NCBI RefSeq assembly: GCF_025152745.1
Contig: NZ_CP104043.1
Span: 62,001-126,000, forward strand
DNA from: Rhizobium sp. WSM4643
GTDB lineage: Bacteria; Pseudomonadota; Alphaproteobacteria; Rhizobiales; Rhizobiaceae
Reading direction: 5' to 3'
Length of the DNA: 64,000 bases
Position numbers and translations under genes: made by a program. This document shows, piece by piece, positions 52,522 to 62,212 of the stretch. Under the pieces are notes generated by a model. It made no database searches and was not told where the DNA came from. It saw only the letters and a list, made by a program, of their open reading frames with translations. Position 1 is the stretch's first letter. The number at the start of each line of letters is the position of its first letter.

Positions 52522-53361
52522 ATGAAATTCAGCGCAATCCTGCTTTGTGGCGTGGCGGCTTTTTCCGCCTTCGCCGCGCCTGCCTTTTCCAAAGACTGGA
52601 CGAAGGCGACCATCACACTCGAAGGCGCCTATGCGCCCTGGAACCTCACCAATGCCGACGGCACGCTCGGCGGCTTCGAACCGGAACTCGCCAAGGTGCT
52701 GTGCGAACGCGCCAAGATCGAATGCACGCTGGTCGCCTCCGATTGGGACGGCATGATCCCGGCGCTCAACGCCGGCAAGTTTGACGTCATCATGGATGCG
52801 CTGTCGATCACCGAGGAGCGCAAGCAGGTCATCGACTTCACCATTCCCTATGCCGCCACGCCTGCCGCCTTTGCCACCGCCAAGGACAGCCCGCTGGCAA
52901 AGGCCGCCGGCACCGGCACCACGATCAAGATGACGCCCGGCCAGACCGGCGTGAAGGAGATCGACGCGCTGAAGGCGGCCTTCAAGGGAAAGACGATCGG
53001 CATTCAGGCGGCGACCGTTTACGCCAAGTTCGTCTATGACAATTTCGGCGATATTGCCGAGATCCGCGAATACAAGACCGGTGCCGACCGCGACCTCGAC
53101 CTGCAGAACGGCCGCATCGACCTCGGCTTCGATGACGCCGTCTATTTCGCCAATGCCTTTGCGTCCGCCAACGGCGCACTCGACTTCACCGGCCCCGAGA
53201 TCGCCGGTTCGATCTGGGGCGAGGGCGAAGGCCTGGGTGTCCGCAAGGCGGATACGGACCTGCGCGACAAGTTCAGCGAAGCAATCAAGTCCGCACTTGC
53301 CGACGGCACCGTCAAGAACCTCTCGATGAAGTGGTTCAAGGTCGACGTCAGCCCGCAATAA
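52522..53361 (+). CDS. Amino-acid ABC transporter substrate-binding protein (hut-linked)
   Basis: A 279-aa periplasmic protein with a signal peptide (residues 1-23, ending AAPAFSK) and the SBP_bac_3/LAO-type fold (ITLEGAYAPWNLTNADGTLG; DWDGMIPALNAGKFDVIMDA; FTIPYAATPA). AGAGGAG precedes the ATG. Its place next to two HutC-type regulators and a histidine-ammonia-lyase homologue points to histidine or a related imidazole compound as ligand. A hairpin and a RIME-like element follow it. Confidence 0.86.
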   Translation: MKFSAILLCGVAAFSAFAAPAFSKDWTKATITLEGAYAPWNLTNADGTLGGFEPELAKVLCERAKIECTLVASDWDGMIPALNAGKFDVIMDALSITEERKQVIDFTIPYAATPAAFATAKDSPLAKAAGTGTTIKMTPGQTGVKEIDALKAAFKGKTIGIQAATVYAKFVYDNFGDIAEIREYKTGADRDLDLQNGRIDLGFDDAVYFANAFASANGALDFTGPEIAGSIWGEGEGLGVRKADTDLRDKFSEAIKSALADGTVKNLSMKWFKVDVSPQ

Positions 53362-53388
53362 GCATTTCGGCCTTTCGGCCGCAAACGC

Positions 53389-53416
53389 CGGTCTCCGGCT
53401 TTATCGCCGGAGACCG
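53389..53416 (+). terminator. Intercistronic hairpin after the substrate-binding gene
   Basis: GGTCTCCGGC (53390-53399) pairs perfectly with GCCGGAGACC (53406-53415) around a 6-nt loop. There is no T-run, so it more likely stabilises the binding-protein message or partly terminates it, a common way to make more binding protein than permease. Confidence 0.6.
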
Positions 53417-53424
53417 CATGCTCG

Positions 53425-53532
53425 AACAGGATGATTTTTGGCCCGGTCGGCCTAAAACTGAATCCTGTTCTAAATAAAAGAGTTAGAGCATGATGTCGTC
53501 CGAAAACCGCTGGTACTTTTCGGCATCATGCT
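53425..53532. repeat. RIME-like element upstream of the permease genes
   Basis: Near-identical to 7615-7726: GAACAGGATGATTT with CCGGTCGGCC and AATCCTGTTC, then GAGCATGATGTCGTCCGAAA and TTTTCGGCATCATGCTC. An ATG in its last stem (53528) opens the permease frame, but the real start is 53579. Confidence 0.8.
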
Positions 53533-53578
53533 CTGGTGTCAATCCGCAAAACACTGCCACGGACGGGGAACGGACGAT

Positions 53579-54304
53579 ATGGCAAGCTTGGAACTTCTCG
53601 GCTTCGGCTCGACCGGATGGGGCGCGCTGCTCGTTGCCGCCGCCTTGATGACGCTGGCTGTCACGGCGACGGCACTGGCGATCGGCGCGGTGCTGGGCGC
53701 GATCGTCGCGGCCGCGAAACTCTCCGGCAATCTTGTCCTTGTCACGCTCGGCAATGTCTACACGACCGTGTTTCGCGGCGTGCCGGAACTGCTGATCATC
53801 TATCTCATCTATTTCGGCGGTTCGTCGGCCGTCACCTCGATCGGCCAGTCGTTGGGTTACGAAGGATTCCTCGGTTTGCCTTCCTTTGTCGCCGGCGCGC
53901 TAGCCGTCGGCATCATCTCCGGCGCCTACCAGGCGGAGGTGTTTCGCGGCTCTTTTCTTGCCATCTCCAAGGGCGAGCTTGAGGCCGCCTCGGCGATCGG
54001 CATGCATCGCGGCATGCGCCTTCGCCGCATCATCATGCCGCAGGTGTTTCGCCTCGCCATTCCCGGCCTCGGTAACGTCTGGCAGCTCAGTCTCAAGGAT
54101 TCGGCGCTGATCTCCGTCACCGGTCTTGCCGAACTGATGCGCACCAGCCAGGTGGCGGCGGGCTCGACCCGGCAATATTTCCTGTTCTTCATCGCCGGCG
54201 GCTGCCTCTATCTCATCCTGACCAGCCTTTCGGACCGCATCTTCAACGGGGCGGAGCGCCGCGCCAATCGCAGCATGCCGGCATCCGCCATGGGCCAGGC
54301 GTAA
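53579..54304 (+). CDS. Amino-acid ABC transporter permease, subunit 1 (hut-linked)
   Basis: A 241-aa inner-membrane permease with five hydrophobic segments and the coupling loop GELEAASAIGMHRGMRLRRI, then IMPQVFR. ATG 53579 (MASLELLGFG) is preferred over an upstream ATG that lies inside a RIME-like repeat; GGGGAACGG precedes it. It is of the HisQ type and pairs with the gene at 54315. Confidence 0.86.
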   Translation: MASLELLGFGSTGWGALLVAAALMTLAVTATALAIGAVLGAIVAAAKLSGNLVLVTLGNVYTTVFRGVPELLIIYLIYFGGSSAVTSIGQSLGYEGFLGLPSFVAGALAVGIISGAYQAEVFRGSFLAISKGELEAASAIGMHRGMRLRRIIMPQVFRLAIPGLGNVWQLSLKDSALISVTGLAELMRTSQVAAGSTRQYFLFFIAGGCLYLILTSLSDRIFNGAERRANRSMPASAMGQA

Positions 54305-54314
54305 GGAGGCGACA

Positions 54315-55019
54315 ATGGATTTCACCTTCATCGCCTCGACCATGGTCACCCTGCTCAAGGCCGTGCCGACGACGCTCATCCTGTTTTCCCTGTCGATCGT
54401 CTCCGGCGGCCTGCTGGCGCTTGTCATCGTCTGGATGCGGACCAGCGGCAATAGAGTGCTTTCGGGCTTCGCCAAAGGCTATATCTTCGTCTTCCGCGGC
54501 TCGCCGCTTTTGATCCAGATGTTCCTGGTATTCTACGGCCTCAGCCAGTTCGGCTTCATCCGCTATTCCTTCCTCTGGCCGTTCCTGCGTGAGCCGATGG
54601 TCTGCGCCGTGCTGTCGCTGGCGCTCTGCACGGCCGGCTACACGGCGGAGATCTTCCGTGGCGGCATTCGTGCCGTCTCGCCGAAGGAGATCGAGGCGGC
54701 GCGCTCGATCGGCATGTCCGGCTTCCTGCTGGTGCGCCGTATCCTGGCGCCGATCGCCTTCCGCCACGCGCTGCCGGCCTATTCCACCGAGATCGTGCTG
54801 ATGATGAAGTCGACGGCGCTCGCAAGCCTCGTCACCGTCTGGGAGGTCACCGGCGTGGCCCAGCGGCTGATCTCGCAGACCTACCGCACAATGGAAGTCT
54901 TTCTCTGTGCGGCGATCATCTATCTCGTCCTCAACTTCATCATCCTGCAGGGCATGGCTCTGCTCGAATATTCGCTGTCCCGACATCGCCGCGCGGCCCC
55001 GCAGCCGCTGAAAGCGTAG
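54315..55019 (+). CDS. Amino-acid ABC transporter permease, subunit 2 (hut-linked)
   Basis: A 234-aa HisM-type permease with the coupling loop [20 protein letters not shown] near the centre and [20 protein letters not shown] at the end. AAGGAGG precedes the ATG, 10 bp after the previous stop. Confidence 0.87.
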   Translation: MDFTFIASTMVTLLKAVPTTLILFSLSIVSGGLLALVIVWMRTSGNRVLSGFAKGYIFVFRGSPLLIQMFLVFYGLSQFGFIRYSFLWPFLREPMVCAVLSLALCTAGYTAEIFRGGIRAVSPKEIEAARSIGMSGFLLVRRILAPIAFRHALPAYSTEIVLMMKSTALASLVTVWEVTGVAQRLISQTYRTMEVFLCAAIIYLVLNFIILQGMALLEYSLSRHRRAAPQPLKA

Positions 55020-55045
55020 TAGCTTTTGACCCGATTGGAGCACCC

Positions 55046-55822
55046 ATGCCAGGCGTAACCCGACTATCGGTCCGCAATATCCGCAAGAGCTTCGGTACGC
55101 ACGAGGTCTTGCGCGGCATTTCCCTCGATGCGGAAGACGGCGATGTGATCTCGCTGCTGGGGGCCTCCGGCTCCGGCAAGTCGACGTTTCTGCGCTGTAT
55201 CAACATGCTCGAAACCGCCAGCGACGGCGAGATCTGGGTCGACGGCGAGGAGGTCCGCATGGTGCACAAGGGCGGGCGAAGCAAGCCGGCCAGCCAGAAG
55301 CAGGTGGACCATATCCGCTCCGAACTCGGCATGGTGTTCCAGTCCTTCAATCTCTGGTCCCACATGACGATCCTGCAGAACGTCATCGAAGGGCCGATCC
55401 ATGTGCTGAAGCGCCCGCGCGCCGACTGCATCGCCGAGGCCGAAGCCCTGCTCGAAAAGGTCGGCATATCAGATAAGCGCCATGCCTATCCGGCCCATCT
55501 CTCCGGCGGCCAGCAGCAGCGTGCCGCAATCGCCCGTGCGCTGGCGATGAAGCCGAAGGTGATGCTCTTCGACGAACCGACCTCGGCGCTCGATCCGGAG
55601 CTTGTCGGCGAAGTGCTGCGCGTCATGCGTGCGCTGGCCGAGGAGGGGATGACCATGCTCGTCGTCACCCATGAGATGAGCTTTGCCCGCAACGTCTCGA
55701 ACCGCGTCGTCTTCATGCGCGAAGGGCTGATCGAAAGCAGCGGCAAGCCCGACGAAATGTTCACCGGCGGCGCCACACCCGCCTTTCGCCAGTTCATCGG
55801 CCATTTCGGAAGCGGTCAATGA
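55046..55822 (+). CDS. Amino-acid ABC transporter ATP-binding protein (hut-linked)
   Basis: A 258-aa HisP-type ATPase: Walker [10 protein letters not shown] near 38-46, signature [15 protein letters not shown] near 152-166 and Walker [12 protein letters not shown] near 175-185. The insertion with [20 protein letters not shown] after Walker A is typical of the histidine/octopine/lysine group. Its stop overlaps the next gene (ATGA), so the transporter and the lyase-like protein are translated together. Confidence 0.9.
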   Translation: MPGVTRLSVRNIRKSFGTHEVLRGISLDAEDGDVISLLGASGSGKSTFLRCINMLETASDGEIWVDGEEVRMVHKGGRSKPASQKQVDHIRSELGMVFQSFNLWSHMTILQNVIEGPIHVLKRPRADCIAEAEALLEKVGISDKRHAYPAHLSGGQQQRAAIARALAMKPKVMLFDEPTSALDPELVGEVLRVMRALAEEGMTMLVVTHEMSFARNVSNRVVFMREGLIESSGKPDEMFTGGATPAFRQFIGHFGSGQ

Positions 55823-57312
55823 CGATCACCATCGAGTCCGTGTTGACCTGGCGCGATGTCGCCCGCGTCGGGGCAGGGGAAGCGCTGGCGCTGTCGCCGG
55901 CCACCTCGGCCCGCGTCGAGCAGGCAAGCCGCATCGTTGCGCGCATCGTCGAGACAGGCGTGCGCGCCTACGGCGTCAATACCGGCGTGGGGGCACTGGC
56001 GGATACGGTGGTCGATCGTGCCTCGCAGAGCCTGTTGTCGCGCAGCATCGTGCTCAGCCATGCCTGCGGCGTCGGGCCATCGCTGGCCGCCCGCGAGGTG
56101 CGCGCCATCATCGCCGCACAGATTGCCAATTTCGCCCATGGTCATTCCGGCGTGCGGGGCGAGATCGTCCAGCATCTTGCGGCCATACTGGAACATGATT
56201 GCATTCCCGACGTGCCCTCCAAGGGCTCTGCCGGTTACCTCGTCCACAACGCCCATATCGCGCTTGTTTTGGTCGGCGAAGGCAGCGCTCACCTGGACGG
56301 CCGGCGTATGAGCGGTCGCGAGGCGCTTGCCGCGATCGGCCTCGAACCACTGGTGCTTGGCGCCAAGGAAGGCTTGAGCCTTGTCAACGGCACGGCCTGC
56401 GCCACTGGTCTGACCGCTGTGGCGCTTTCCCGCGCCGAGCGGCTGCTCGACTGGGCCGATGCGATCGCAGCACTGACGCTGGAAGCGGCAGGCTGCCAGA
56501 TTGCCGCCTTCGACGCGGCGGTGCTGGCGCTGCGCCCATCGGCGGGAATAGAGAAAGTCGGAGCGAGCCTGCGCGCGCGGCTTCAAGGCAGCGGTCTTGT
56601 CGCCGCCGCCTTCGGCCGGCGCACGCAGGATGCGCTCAGCCTTCGTGCGGTGCCGCATGCGCATGGGGCCGCCCGCGACGTCTTCGACAATTCCGCCCGC
56701 GTCGTCAATCAGGAACTTGCTTCGGTGACGGACAATCCGGCGGTCTCAGGCACGCCGGAACATCCGATCGTCTCCTCCGAGGCCCATGCCGTTGCCCCGG
56801 CACTCGGGCAGGCGGCCGATAGCCTGGCGATTGCGCTGGCACAGATCGGCGCGATCAGCGAGCGGCGCATGGACCGGCTCGTCAATCCGCTGGTGAGCGG
56901 CCTGCCGCCATTTTTGGCGAGCGATGCCGGCAGCCATTCCGGCTTCATGATTGCTCAATATACCGCAGCCGCACTGAGCAACGAGAACCGCCGCCTTGCT
57001 TCACCCGCGGCCATGGACGGCGGGCTGACCTCCGGTCTGCAGGAGGATTTCCTCGCGCATCCGACGGCTGCCGCCGGCAAGCTGCTCGCGGTCATCGACA
57101 ACGCCGAATATATATTGGCGATCGAGTTGATGGCTGCTGCCCAGGCGCATGATTTCCTGGCAGCGACGGCGCCGCGGGCGGTAGGCACGGACCTGGTCTA
57201 TAAGGCAGTGCGGGAACAGGTTTCCCACTATGGCGACGAGCGTCCGCTCAACGGCGACATCGAAGCCGTGCGCAGCCTGATCCGTGATACCGCGCCGCCG
57301 CCGATTGGTTGA
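55819..57312 (+). CDS. Histidine/aromatic amino-acid lyase homologue lacking the MIO tripeptide
   Basis: A 497-aa protein clearly homologous to HutH: Tyr51 in [37 protein letters not shown], the Arg-bearing [16 protein letters not shown] and [10 protein letters not shown]. At the place where HutH has [15 protein letters not shown], it has [12 protein letters not shown] (135-146), three residues shorter and without Ala-Ser-Gly. The MIO cofactor therefore cannot form in the usual way, and ordinary ammonia-lyase activity is not expected. It may bind histidine or urocanate, or catalyse a different reaction. It is coupled to the ABC ATPase by a 4-bp overlap. Confidence 0.85.
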   Translation: MTITIESVLTWRDVARVGAGEALALSPATSARVEQASRIVARIVETGVRAYGVNTGVGALADTVVDRASQSLLSRSIVLSHACGVGPSLAAREVRAIIAAQIANFAHGHSGVRGEIVQHLAAILEHDCIPDVPSKGSAGYLVHNAHIALVLVGEGSAHLDGRRMSGREALAAIGLEPLVLGAKEGLSLVNGTACATGLTAVALSRAERLLDWADAIAALTLEAAGCQIAAFDAAVLALRPSAGIEKVGASLRARLQGSGLVAAAFGRRTQDALSLRAVPHAHGAARDVFDNSARVVNQELASVTDNPAVSGTPEHPIVSSEAHAVAPALGQAADSLAIALAQIGAISERRMDRLVNPLVSGLPPFLASDAGSHSGFMIAQYTAAALSNENRRLASPAAMDGGLTSGLQEDFLAHPTAAAGKLLAVIDNAEYILAIELMAAAQAHDFLAATAPRAVGTDLVYKAVREQVSHYGDERPLNGDIEAVRSLIRDTAPPPIG

Positions 57313-57326
57313 ACCGAAGACCGCTG

Positions 57327-57872
57327 TCAGAACGGCTTGCTGGTTTCGGAATTCCGCTTGGGCCTTTCGCCGGCCTCGAGACGTTTGAGGCACTGGAGAT
57401 AAGTCGGGTAGAGTTGATCGACCCGCGAGAGCGGAAGCGTCCAGTCGCCTTCGTCGCCGGCAAAGGTAAGCTGCACGTCAGGTGTTCCGGCAAAGGAATT
57501 CTTGATGATCTTCTTCAGTCCGCCGCTCCCCTTGCTGGCCGGACCCCAGAGGCGAAGCGTGTACTTGTCGAAGTATTCGGCGGCGACCACTTTCGTCACT
57601 GTCCGGTTGGTCAGCGTCACCTCGGTCTTGGTATTGGCCGGAATGTCCCACGTGTTCTTTGAAACCAGCCAGAACGTCTCGGTCGCGTTCTGGCGGAATT
57701 CCATGGTCTTGCCAATCTCGCTGTCCCACAGCAGACGGCAATAGGGATGTGGGCCCTCATTCGCAAAGCCGACCGACCATTGTCTCGCCCCGCCCATCCA
57801 TTCGGTCTCGCCGAAGGCGCAGACCGGCTGCACGACGGCCGCCATCAAAACCATAGCCGCGAGAATTTTCAT
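57327..57872 (-). CDS. Exported hypothetical protein
   Basis: A 181-aa protein with a clear signal peptide (MKILAAMVLMAAVVQPVCAF) and a mature part without a domain I recognise; its beta-like pattern (EVTLTNRTVTKVVAAEYF) suggests a periplasmic beta-rich fold. ATG 57872 gives the cleanest signal peptide; ATGs at 57884 and 57881 are also in frame. It is convergent with the lyase-like gene and is the last gene of the minus-strand cluster. Confidence 0.6.
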   Translation of the reverse strand: MKILAAMVLMAAVVQPVCAFGETEWMGGARQWSVGFANEGPHPYCRLLWDSEIGKTMEFRQNATETFWLVSKNTWDIPANTKTEVTLTNRTVTKVVAAEYFDKYTLRLWGPASKGSGGLKKIIKNSFAGTPDVQLTFAGDEGDWTLPLSRVDQLYPTYLQCLKRLEAGERPKRNSETSKPF

Positions 57873-57968
57873 CGCCAACATCATCTCCAACGCAATCGGC
57901 TCTAGCGATAGCAAAAGAAGGTTGAGCTTTTGCTACTACAGCCGCCGCGCGCGTCGTCGACTGCGGAT

Positions 57969-58784
57969 TCACTTCGGGAAGAGGAACGTGACCGCGACGC
58001 GAAAGCCCAGTCCTTCCGGCCCATTGTCTGGAGCCGCCGCCCAATATCGTATGCCCGCCGTCAGGCTGATTGGCTGCTTGTCGATGGTGATCAGCTTGGC
58101 GACGGCGAAGTTGATCGGCACCGACCAGTCGTTCGTTTCCCAGTTATAGGTGGATTCCGTATTCAGCGAGAACGTCCAGGCGTCCTTGGTCGTGTAGGAG
58201 AGGAACGGCTGGAGGAACGTCGAACTCACATCCTCCCGGTCGCTTTGACCAGCGAAGGACCAGATGTGGTTGCCGAGAAAGCCGTAAGTCCACGGGCCTT
58301 GTTGCTTGAGGACGACCGCTGTCGGACCCGCGCCCCACTTGCCGCTTCCGAGGAGCTCGTCCGTCGCCGTTGGCAGCAGGAACACCGGGCCGACGCCCCA
58401 GACGATACCGCTCTCGGTCGGCTTGGACGGCGAGAAGAAGAAGCTTTGCGTGGTGTCGCCCAGACCGAACTGCGTTCCCGACGGTCCGGCAATGTCGTTC
58501 TGCCATGTGACTGGCAGGATGGTGCGCGAGATGACGTTCCAGTCCTCGTTTATCTTGAAGGGAATGACCGGCTGAATGTTCAGCGTCGCCTTGTCGCCGT
58601 CGTCTGGACCATAGCCGTGATCGTAGTTGAACTGGAACGGCACGCTGATCAGCGAGGCGATCGGGTTCGACAGCTTCTTCGCCAGGTCTTCACTCGACTG
58701 GGCGGCTGCCGTCCCTGTCCAGACACCGAGCGGCGCGACAACCAGTACCACCCAAGAAGCGACTTTCTTCACCAATGCCTCCAT
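57969..58784 (-). CDS. Predicted outer-membrane beta-barrel protein (neuromedin U / MetA-pathway transporter type)
   Basis: A 271-aa protein with a signal peptide (MEALVKKVASWVVLVVAPLG, cleaved after AAAQ near 28), the segment NPIASLISVPFQFNYDHGYG near 38-57, and many alternating strands ending in an aromatic-plus-Lys C-terminus (VTFLFPK). It resembles the barrels often annotated 'neuromedin U' or phenol-degradation MetA. It probably forms a small outer-membrane channel. I chose ATG 58784; the open frame upstream has no signal peptide. Confidence 0.7.
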   Translation of the reverse strand: MEALVKKVASWVVLVVAPLGVWTGTAAAQSSEDLAKKLSNPIASLISVPFQFNYDHGYGPDDGDKATLNIQPVIPFKINEDWNVISRTILPVTWQNDIAGPSGTQFGLGDTTQSFFFSPSKPTESGIVWGVGPVFLLPTATDELLGSGKWGAGPTAVVLKQQGPWTYGFLGNHIWSFAGQSDREDVSSTFLQPFLSYTTKDAWTFSLNTESTYNWETNDWSVPINFAVAKLITIDKQPISLTAGIRYWAAAPDNGPEGLGFRVAVTFLFPK

Positions 58785-59000
58785 GATCCGATTGAATCCA
58801 GCCCGCAAGGCAGGCTTCCTCCGAAACGAAACGATATCCCCCGGTCGATCCTGTTGGATACCGAACTGTGAGCCGCTGTCACGGCGGCTCTTTGCTTCCT
58901 GGGGAGGTCGTTTTCCGGCTCCTCGAGGACACCAGGTCTTCAAAAGGCGAGCATACTGGAAGGATAATCGCCAACAGTACGAAGTTCGCCAGTCCGCCCG

Positions 59001-59789
59001 TTAGAACCGGATGGCGACTCCGATAATCGGCCCCTGCTGGACGACGTCGAAGACGAACCCGTCATTATCGTAATTGACGCCGAGTGCACGATATCCGGCG
59101 ACCGCTGAGATGGTGTCGTTGAACTTGTAGCCGAGGCCCAACGCCACATCCCAGTCGATATCGGCGCCGCCGGCGCCCAGCAGGCCCCACCCGGTGACAT
59201 AGATTTCCGGCGTGAAGAAGTAGTTTCCTCGGACGCCAGCGACGGCATCGACCCACGTGGCGCTGTCTTCGACATCCACTCCGTCCAGAATGCCGCCATT
59301 GAAGGAGATCTCGGTCTTGGCCGACCAGACCCTCATGCCACCGACCACGTCGAGGTGGCCATTTTGATCTTCGAGCACGGCGTAACCGACGCCAAGTAAT
59401 CCCGCGAAGGTCTTCGATGTCACATCGACGCTATCGGCAAGGATGCCGGCAGGTGTGTCGGCGTCGGCACCGAGCTTGGTGTAGATCACGTCACCAACGA
59501 TGCTGAAACGGTCGTATCTTGCTTCACCTGCGGCCATGAAAGCGAAGTCGAGGTTATTGAGGATATCGCCGAAATCCGCGTCGACATGAACTTCCGGCAG
59601 CCCAAATTGCCCAATATCGCCGGATATGCCGGCAGCCCAGAAATAAGGCGCGAAGGTGAATTCCCAGCCGCTCTGGCTCTCGACTGTTTTTGCTTCCGGC
59701 GTGAGCGGCGTAATATCGGCGGCGTTGCCGGCCGACGCCGCGCAAATGCCCGTCACCAATAGAATGGCACGCAAGTATATGGCTTTCAT
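59001..59789 (-). CDS. Predicted outer-membrane beta-barrel protein
   Basis: A 262-aa protein with a signal peptide (MKAIYLRAILLVTGICAASA, cleaved near NAADI) followed by repeated amphipathic strands (WEFTFAPYFWAAGISGDIG; FSIVGDVIYTKLG; VYVTGWGLLGAGGADIDWD-like) and a C-terminal Phe (GVAIRF), the usual BAM-recognition ending. The fold resembles outer-membrane OmpW/Opa-like barrels of unknown cargo. GGGGGG lies just before ATG 59789. A second predicted barrel follows it downstream. Confidence 0.68.
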   Translation of the reverse strand: MKAIYLRAILLVTGICAASAGNAADITPLTPEAKTVESQSGWEFTFAPYFWAAGISGDIGQFGLPEVHVDADFGDILNNLDFAFMAAGEARYDRFSIVGDVIYTKLGADADTPAGILADSVDVTSKTFAGLLGVGYAVLEDQNGHLDVVGGMRVWSAKTEISFNGGILDGVDVEDSATWVDAVAGVRGNYFFTPEIYVTGWGLLGAGGADIDWDVALGLGYKFNDTISAVAGYRALGVNYDNDGFVFDVVQQGPIIGVAIRF

Positions 59790-59878
59790 GAGAATCCCCC
59801 CGATCTCGTTTCGCCTCGGCACTGCTGTCCCGAGTCGGCACTGTGCAGCGAGAAGTAGATTTCGACAAGCTAAAATAC

Positions 59879-62140
59879 CTATTTTTCGTTGATCGCCTGC
59901 GTCAACTGCCCGATGAGGCCTGAAATCTGCTGGTCCTCAGGTCTCAGTCGCGCTAGGACCTCCGCGTGTTTCAGCGCCTCGGGCAAGCGTCGAAGCTTGA
60001 GACTGTATTGCAATGCCAGGCCTATGATGTCGGCGTCTTCACCTGCTGCCCATCCATCGAGCCTGTCCAATGCCTCCCCCGTCCGGCCAGCCGAATCGAG
60101 AGCGACGGCAAAGGTCGTTTTGTACTGGGAGTTCTGCGGATCGAGCCGCACGGCCTCTTCGAGTTCCGTAATAGCATCGGTCAATGCCTGTTTCCGCACC
60201 AGCGACAACGCATGGCCGTAGCGCAGCTCCGCGCGTTCGGGCGCCATGGCGATCGCTTCGGCATAGGTCTGCTCCGACCTATCCTTCTGGCCGGAAGCGC
60301 GGTAGAACTCGGCGAGATTGACGCGCATTCCCTCCAGTGTCGGGTCGAGCGAAATCGCCCGCCGGAACGCGGCTTCGGCCTCGGCCGTACGCTGCCGGGC
60401 GAACAGGAAGAAGCCGTAATTGCTTTGTGTTTCCGCGACGTCGGCGTTCGCCTCGACGTAGGCGCGCAGGTCCACGACAGCGGCTTCGAAATCGCCTTGC
60501 TGATCGCCGAAGAGGTGGGGAGGAGTGCCGGCGAGTGCGTTGGCGGCAGCAACGCGGACCGCACGCGTTTGATCGCCGAGCAGATTGCCGACCGCCTCCA
60601 GCCTGCGTTCAGGCGGTATGTTGCCTGCCGCTTCCGCAGCGCCGAGCCTGACGAGCGGATCTGCATCGACTGCGGCCGTGCGGATGTCGGTGGTGACATC
60701 CATGCCGTCGATGCCACTCATTGCGGCGATGGCGCTGCCCCTGACAATTCCCGCCTGGTCCTGATCGCTGACAAGCGTGCGCAAAGCCTCTATCGCGGCC
60801 TCATCGCCGTTGGCAGCTCCGGCGAAGGCATGGGCGATCGACGGGCGTTTGCGCCACTGCGTCCCGTACCATTTGTCCATTGTCTCGGCTGCCCAATCAT
60901 TCGTTCTGCCGACATGGCAGGTCGTGCACGCATTCGGCGTTCCGAGGGTTGTCGACAGGTCCGGCCGGGGGATGACGAAGGAGTGGTCGCGGCGCGGGTC
61001 GACCTTCATGTAGGTGCGTTCCGGCATATGGCAGTTGGCGCATTGCGCTCCGGTCGAACCGGCCTGATGGCGGGTATGGGCGGGAGTGTCGAACAGCCCA
61101 CTTGGATCCTGCCGGACGAAGCGCTCCGGCTTCGTTTCGGTGTGGCATTGCGTGCACAGCGCATTGCCCTCGGCCTTAAGCCCGGCCTCGTGCGGCCGAT
61201 GACAGTCGAGACAGGTCACGCCCGCCCTTGCCATCTTGCTTTGCTGAAACGAGCCATACTCGAAGACCTCGTCAAGGATCTGCCCGTCGGGGAAATAGAG
61301 ATCCTGCCGGAGCAGGGCAGGGGAGAAATAGTCGAGAAAGGGCTTTCCCGGCTGGTAGCCGTTCAGCAGCTTGGTGCGCCTGGCATGGCAGGCAAAGCAG
61401 ATGCCCGCATCGACTTTCGGCAGACCGATAGATGAGAGATTGCCCGATTGCGCCGAAGCGACGTGCTTGGCTCCGGGGCCGTGACAGGACTGACAGCCGA
61501 TGCTGGTGGCGACGTAGCTCGACTTGTATTCGTTCGTCTGCGGTTGAAACTTCGCCTGGGGATCGGTCGAATGACAATCGATGCAGGTGCGGTTCCAGCG
61601 ATAGAAAGGACCTGTCCAATGATAGGTCGATCCGGGCTTGGTCGGGGTGCCGTCGCCGAGCCAGAACCACTGCCCTTTGGCCGTATCCCAGGCAATATCG
61701 AGCGCCTGCAGCCGTCCGCCTCCGATGTCGACGAGGTATTGCTGCAGGGGCTCGTAGGCAAAGGTATATTTGACTTCGAACTCGGCCTGGCCGCCGTCCG
61801 CTCCTTCGGTGTTGACGAAGAAGTGGCCATCGCGGCGGGTGAAGGTCGTGACGACGCCGTCATGATCGAACGTGGTATTGTCGAATTTGCCGCGCACCGT
61901 TTCGTCGTCGGCCAATGCCATGGCCTTTGCATGGTGGGACTTCGAAAAGGCCGCGGCCCGATCGGCGTGGCAGGATGTGCACGTCCTTTCATCCACGAAG
62001 CCCTCATGGATCGATATCTGCGGGTCGGCCCTGGATGTCGAGATGTCGTCAGTCGCAAGGCTGCGCCCGGCAGGCGCGAGCAACAGGAAAAGCAGGACAG
62101 CTATTCGTCCCACTGCTGCTGACCGAACAGATGCTGCCAC
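59879..62140 (-). CDS. Octahaem c-type cytochrome with HEAT and TPR repeats
   Basis: A 753-aa exported protein. The signal peptide covers 1-30. Eight CxxCH haem motifs start at residues 54, 186, 216, 248, 310, 329, 367 and 405. A HEAT-like region follows (about 430-555; SDQDQAGIVRGSAIAAMSGI, DPLVRLGAAEAAGNI), then TPRs (about 560-745; AETQSNYGFFLFARQRTAEA, PTLEGMRVNLAEFYRASGQK). It should transfer electrons in the periplasm, and the repeats would hold partners. The redox partner is unknown. Such proteins are unusual for rhizobia. The frame is intact. Confidence 0.85.
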   Translation of the reverse strand: MAASVRSAAVGRIAVLLFLLLAPAGRSLATDDISTSRADPQISIHEGFVDERTCTSCHADRAAAFSKSHHAKAMALADDETVRGKFDNTTFDHDGVVTTFTRRDGHFFVNTEGADGGQAEFEVKYTFAYEPLQQYLVDIGGGRLQALDIAWDTAKGQWFWLGDGTPTKPGSTYHWTGPFYRWNRTCIDCHSTDPQAKFQPQTNEYKSSYVATSIGCQSCHGPGAKHVASAQSGNLSSIGLPKVDAGICFACHARRTKLLNGYQPGKPFLDYFSPALLRQDLYFPDGQILDEVFEYGSFQQSKMARAGVTCLDCHRPHEAGLKAEGNALCTQCHTETKPERFVRQDPSGLFDTPAHTRHQAGSTGAQCANCHMPERTYMKVDPRRDHSFVIPRPDLSTTLGTPNACTTCHVGRTNDWAAETMDKWYGTQWRKRPSIAHAFAGAANGDEAAIEALRTLVSDQDQAGIVRGSAIAAMSGIDGMDVTTDIRTAAVDADPLVRLGAAEAAGNIPPERRLEAVGNLLGDQTRAVRVAAANALAGTPPHLFGDQQGDFEAAVVDLRAYVEANADVAETQSNYGFFLFARQRTAEAEAAFRRAISLDPTLEGMRVNLAEFYRASGQKDRSEQTYAEAIAMAPERAELRYGHALSLVRKQALTDAITELEEAVRLDPQNSQYKTTFAVALDSAGRTGEALDRLDGWAAGEDADIIGLALQYSLKLRRLPEALKHAEVLARLRPEDQQISGLIGQLTQAINEK

Positions 62141-62212
62141 TCAATCGCTCCCTGTTGACGTTTTAGAAGGTCGGGGTCGCCATTGTTCAAACTTCTGGCG
62201 TGAGGCGCATTC

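Noticed and set aside
58869..58893. GAGCCGC...GCGGCTC hairpin as a terminator for the barrel gene at 59001
   Set aside because: In the minus direction no T-run follows the stem; the T-rich side faces the plus strand, where no gene ends.
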